Below, in pieces: positions 62,350-64,000 of a stretch of 64,000 nucleotides of DNA. Where the stretch lies: positions 37,172-101,171 of the forward strand of contig JAWXBM010000018.1 of assembly GCA_034440115.1 (NCBI GenBank). The letters run 5' to 3'. The first letter of the stretch is position 1; each line of letters opens with the position of its first letter. Origin of the DNA: JAWXBM01 sp034440115 (lineage in GTDB: Bacteria; Pseudomonadota; Gammaproteobacteria; Xanthomonadales; SZUA-36). The translations under genes were made by a program, and so were the position numbers. The notes under the pieces were generated by a model. It searched no databases. It was given only the letters and a program-made list of their open reading frames with translations, and had not been told where the DNA came from.

Positions 62350-62397
62350 CAAAGTCTGATACTTTGGATCAAGCAAAGACTGATACTTTGGATCAAG
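62350..62397. repeat. 24-bp tandem duplication with an internal palindrome
   Basis: Two near-identical 24-base units (62350-62373 and 62374-62397) differ by one base. Each contains CAAAGT...ACTTTG (first unit exact, second CAAAGA), so each can fold as a hairpin. It lies in the 119-base gap between DUF4426 and yggT. Confidence 0.7.
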
Positions 62398-62412
62398 CCT
62401 CTGAATGTTTCG

Positions 62413-62955
62413 TCACCATCCTAGCAGAAGTATCAGAAAACGTATGGCAATGAGAGCGAACAAGGCTGACAGGTCGATTCCGGCAATCGGCGGAATGACC
62501 CGGCGTATAGGCCTGAGCACTGGTTCGGTTAATTGATACAACAAAGGTACAAAAGGGTGGCGCAGGCCCTGGCCCACCCAGCTCAGGATCACCGCTGCGA
62601 TAATCAGGAAGAAATAGGTCATCAGCAAAGTCATGCACAGCTTGGTGACGGCAAACGGGATGATCTGCAGCCAGCTCAGCCCTTGCGAGCTGAGCTGGCT
62701 GACCAGCCACACACCAAATATTTCCAGCGCCAGCATCAGCACCACTGAGGCCGTATCCAGTCGGCCTATGGAAGGAATCACGCGCCGCAAAGGAATAATG
62801 GCCGGATTGGTCAGCTTGACCAGGAATTGTGACAGTGGATTGTAGAAATCTGCCCGCACCCACTGCAGCAGCAAGCGCAACAAAATGGCAGCGATGTACA
62901 GATCGATCAGGGTGCCGACCAGGTAAGTAAAAGCATTGCCGGGAGATGGGTTCAT
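62413..62955 (-). CDS. yggT: YggT-family membrane protein
   Basis: 180 residues with two YggT units, each of two membrane helices: AFTYLVGTLIDLYIAAILLRLLLQWVRADFYNPLSQFLVKLTNPAIIPLRR (about 8-58) and TYFFLIIAAVILSWVGQGLRHPFVPLLYQLTEPVLRPIRRVIPPIAGID (about 112-163). Proposed roles are in osmotic tolerance or cell division. Overlaps the proC stop by four bases and belongs to the yggS-proC-yggT operon. Confidence 0.92.
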   Translation of the reverse strand: MNPSPGNAFTYLVGTLIDLYIAAILLRLLLQWVRADFYNPLSQFLVKLTNPAIIPLRRVIPSIGRLDTASVVLMLALEIFGVWLVSQLSSQGLSWLQIIPFAVTKLCMTLLMTYFFLIIAAVILSWVGQGLRHPFVPLLYQLTEPVLRPIRRVIPPIAGIDLSALFALIAIRFLILLLGW

Positions 62956-63758
62956 GACGCTTGTGACAGCTCCTTGCCTCTGCGATCAGCTGCCTGGACC
63001 GCCTGTTCGACCAATTCGCGCAACCCGCCCTGCTCGAAAGCCTCAATGGCCGCCTGGGTGGTACCGCCGGGCGAAGTCACGCGCCGGCGCAGTTCTTCGG
63101 CACCTACGCTTGCTTGCGCCAGCATGGCGCCTGCGCCGACACAGGTTTGTCTGGCCAAAGCCTGGGCTACTTCCGCAGACAAGCCCAATTGCTGGCCTGC
63201 ATTTGCCAGCGCTTCGGTCAACAGGAAAAAGTAGGCGGGACCGCTGCCGGACACCGCGGTTACCGCATCCATCAGTGCTTCATGGTCAATCCAAACCGTG
63301 TCGCCGGCGGCAGAAAGTATGCGCTCCGCCTGTTCCCTGTGGTGAGGCTTGCAATGGCTGCCGGCACACAAACCGGCTATGCCCGCGCCGATCAGTGCCG
63401 GTGTATTCGGCATGGAGCGAATCACCGCTTGTTGTGGGTGTAACAGGACTTCAATGCTGGCTATGGTCGTTCCAGCAGCGATGGACAACACCAACTGCGT
63501 GGGCAAAACCTGGTTTTTGAGGTCTGCCAAAACTGCCGGTATGACCTGTGGTTTGATCGCCAGCACAATCACATCGGCACCTTCAACCGCCTCGCAGGCA
63601 TTTGCAAAAGTTTCAACTGCAAAGTCAGAACGCAGACGGTTGCGCGCCTGTTCGCTGGGGTCTGCCACTCGAATGGAATGGCCTGGCCTGGGCTTGCGCA
63701 TCAGGCCGCTGATCAAAGCGGTGGCCATGTTGCCGCCGCCGATAAATGCTATGTGCAT
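62952..63758 (-). CDS. proC: Pyrroline-5-carboxylate reductase
   Basis: Last step of proline synthesis. 268 residues. NADP-binding IAFIGGGNMATALISGL is at residues 3-19; further blocks are VLAIKPQVIPAVL, SIAAGTTIASIE, SMPNTPALIGAGIAGLCAG and the substrate site DAVTAVSGSGPAYFFLLTEAL (about 163-183), with the C-terminal GVTSPGGTTQAAIEAFEQGGL. Complete. Between yggS and yggT in the operon. Confidence 0.97.
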   Translation of the reverse strand: MHIAFIGGGNMATALISGLMRKPRPGHSIRVADPSEQARNRLRSDFAVETFANACEAVEGADVIVLAIKPQVIPAVLADLKNQVLPTQLVLSIAAGTTIASIEVLLHPQQAVIRSMPNTPALIGAGIAGLCAGSHCKPHHREQAERILSAAGDTVWIDHEALMDAVTAVSGSGPAYFFLLTEALANAGQQLGLSAEVAQALARQTCVGAGAMLAQASVGAEELRRRVTSPGGTTQAAIEAFEQGGLRELVEQAVQAADRRGKELSQAS

Positions 63759-63793
63759 AAAAATGCCTTGTTCATGTGGTTAACTTTGGGGCC

Positions 63794-64000
63794 TCAGGAT
63801 CTTGGTCCAAACAGGTCGGTGCCGATGCGCACCATGGTACTGCCCGCGGTTATGGCGGGTTCCAGGTCTGCCGACATGCCCATGGAAAGGGTATCCAGCT
63901 CCAATCCGTCAGCTCGTAGTGATTCGAATATTTGCTTCATTTTAACCAAGCTGTTGCTGTCCGTCTGGCCCGCGGCAGATACGCTGGGAATGGCCATCAG
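63794..64000 (-). CDS. yggS: YggS-type PLP homeostasis protein (C-terminal end only)
   Basis: The frame is open to the right end of the window (it reads LMAIPSVSAAGQTDS... from the edge), so the start lies beyond 64000. The last 68 residues include TLSMGMSADLEPAITAGSTMVRIGTDLFGPRS, the phosphate-binding and C-terminal block of the YggS/PLPBP family, which binds pyridoxal phosphate without catalysis. First gene of the yggS-proC-yggT operon. Confidence 0.93.
   Translation of the reverse strand: MMAIPSVSAAGQTDSNSLVKMKQIFESLRADGLELDTLSMGMSADLEPAITAGSTMVRIGTDLFGPRS

Overview
The window looks like chromosomal DNA of a free-living, aerobic, probably marine or aquatic gammaproteobacterium of the Pseudomonadales/Cellvibrionales type. 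The evidence is the gene content and order: a pilP-pilQ end, the five-step histidine route genes hutG-hutF, glnS, mnmG, rppH, aroK-aroB, hemE, pdxH, yggS-proC-yggT, a FadE-type acyl-CoA dehydrogenase, two large TonB-dependent receptors and REP-like repeats close to those of pseudomonads. Base composition is even and moderately GC-rich. The genus cannot be fixed from this stretch. I see no rRNA, tRNA, CRISPR array, integrase or intact insertion sequence.

Layout. 1-2445: end of the type IV pilus assembly operon (pilP tail, pilQ secretin, terminator). 2492-6343: hutG-hutF, a DUF938 methyltransferase, a free-methionine-sulfoxide reductase and, on the opposite strand, sixA. 6442-8711: a secreted trypsin-like protease overlapping an FHA-domain membrane protein. 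8657-10256: threonine dehydratase and a frameshifted tag gene. 10443-20156: pepN, a tyrosine-rich lipoprotein, mnmG, a possible small RNA, a glutathione transferase, a DUF6065-like protein and glnS. 20246-22866: LemA and an M48 metalloprotease. 22868-30190: a GMC oxidoreductase with a 17-bp repeat at its start codon, an RND pump with its adaptor, and an ATP/ADP-translocase-like carrier ending inside a REP cluster.

30302-37669 is an iron region: a FecCD-type ABC permease and ATPase, a TonB receptor and bfd facing each other across two Fur-box-like sites, then bfr, a SufT-like protein and ApbE (rppH is also here). 37718-46188 holds pckG, a TetR regulator overlapping a SEC-C/TPR/GT41 protein, fadE and a DUF4097 protein. 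46508-53380 is the most unusual region: a 972-residue TonB receptor behind phased GTTA repeats, then four tightly overlapping genes (two sulfotransferases, a 2-oxoglutarate/iron oxygenase and a third sulfotransferase-like protein) and a converging second oxygenase. 53496-57675 has two overlapping DUF697-type GTPases and an odd soluble histidine kinase. 57786-64000 returns to housekeeping: hemE, aroB, aroK, exosortase xrtH, pdxH, DUF4426, yggT, proC and the yggS tail.

The best candidates for something new are the sulfotransferase/oxygenase operon, the SEC-C-GT41 protein, the RND pump lacking two of three expected proton-relay residues, and three short tandem-repeat tracts that each sit on a start or stop codon. 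Start sites given as alternatives, all domain calls and all functions are read by eye and have not been tested by database search.
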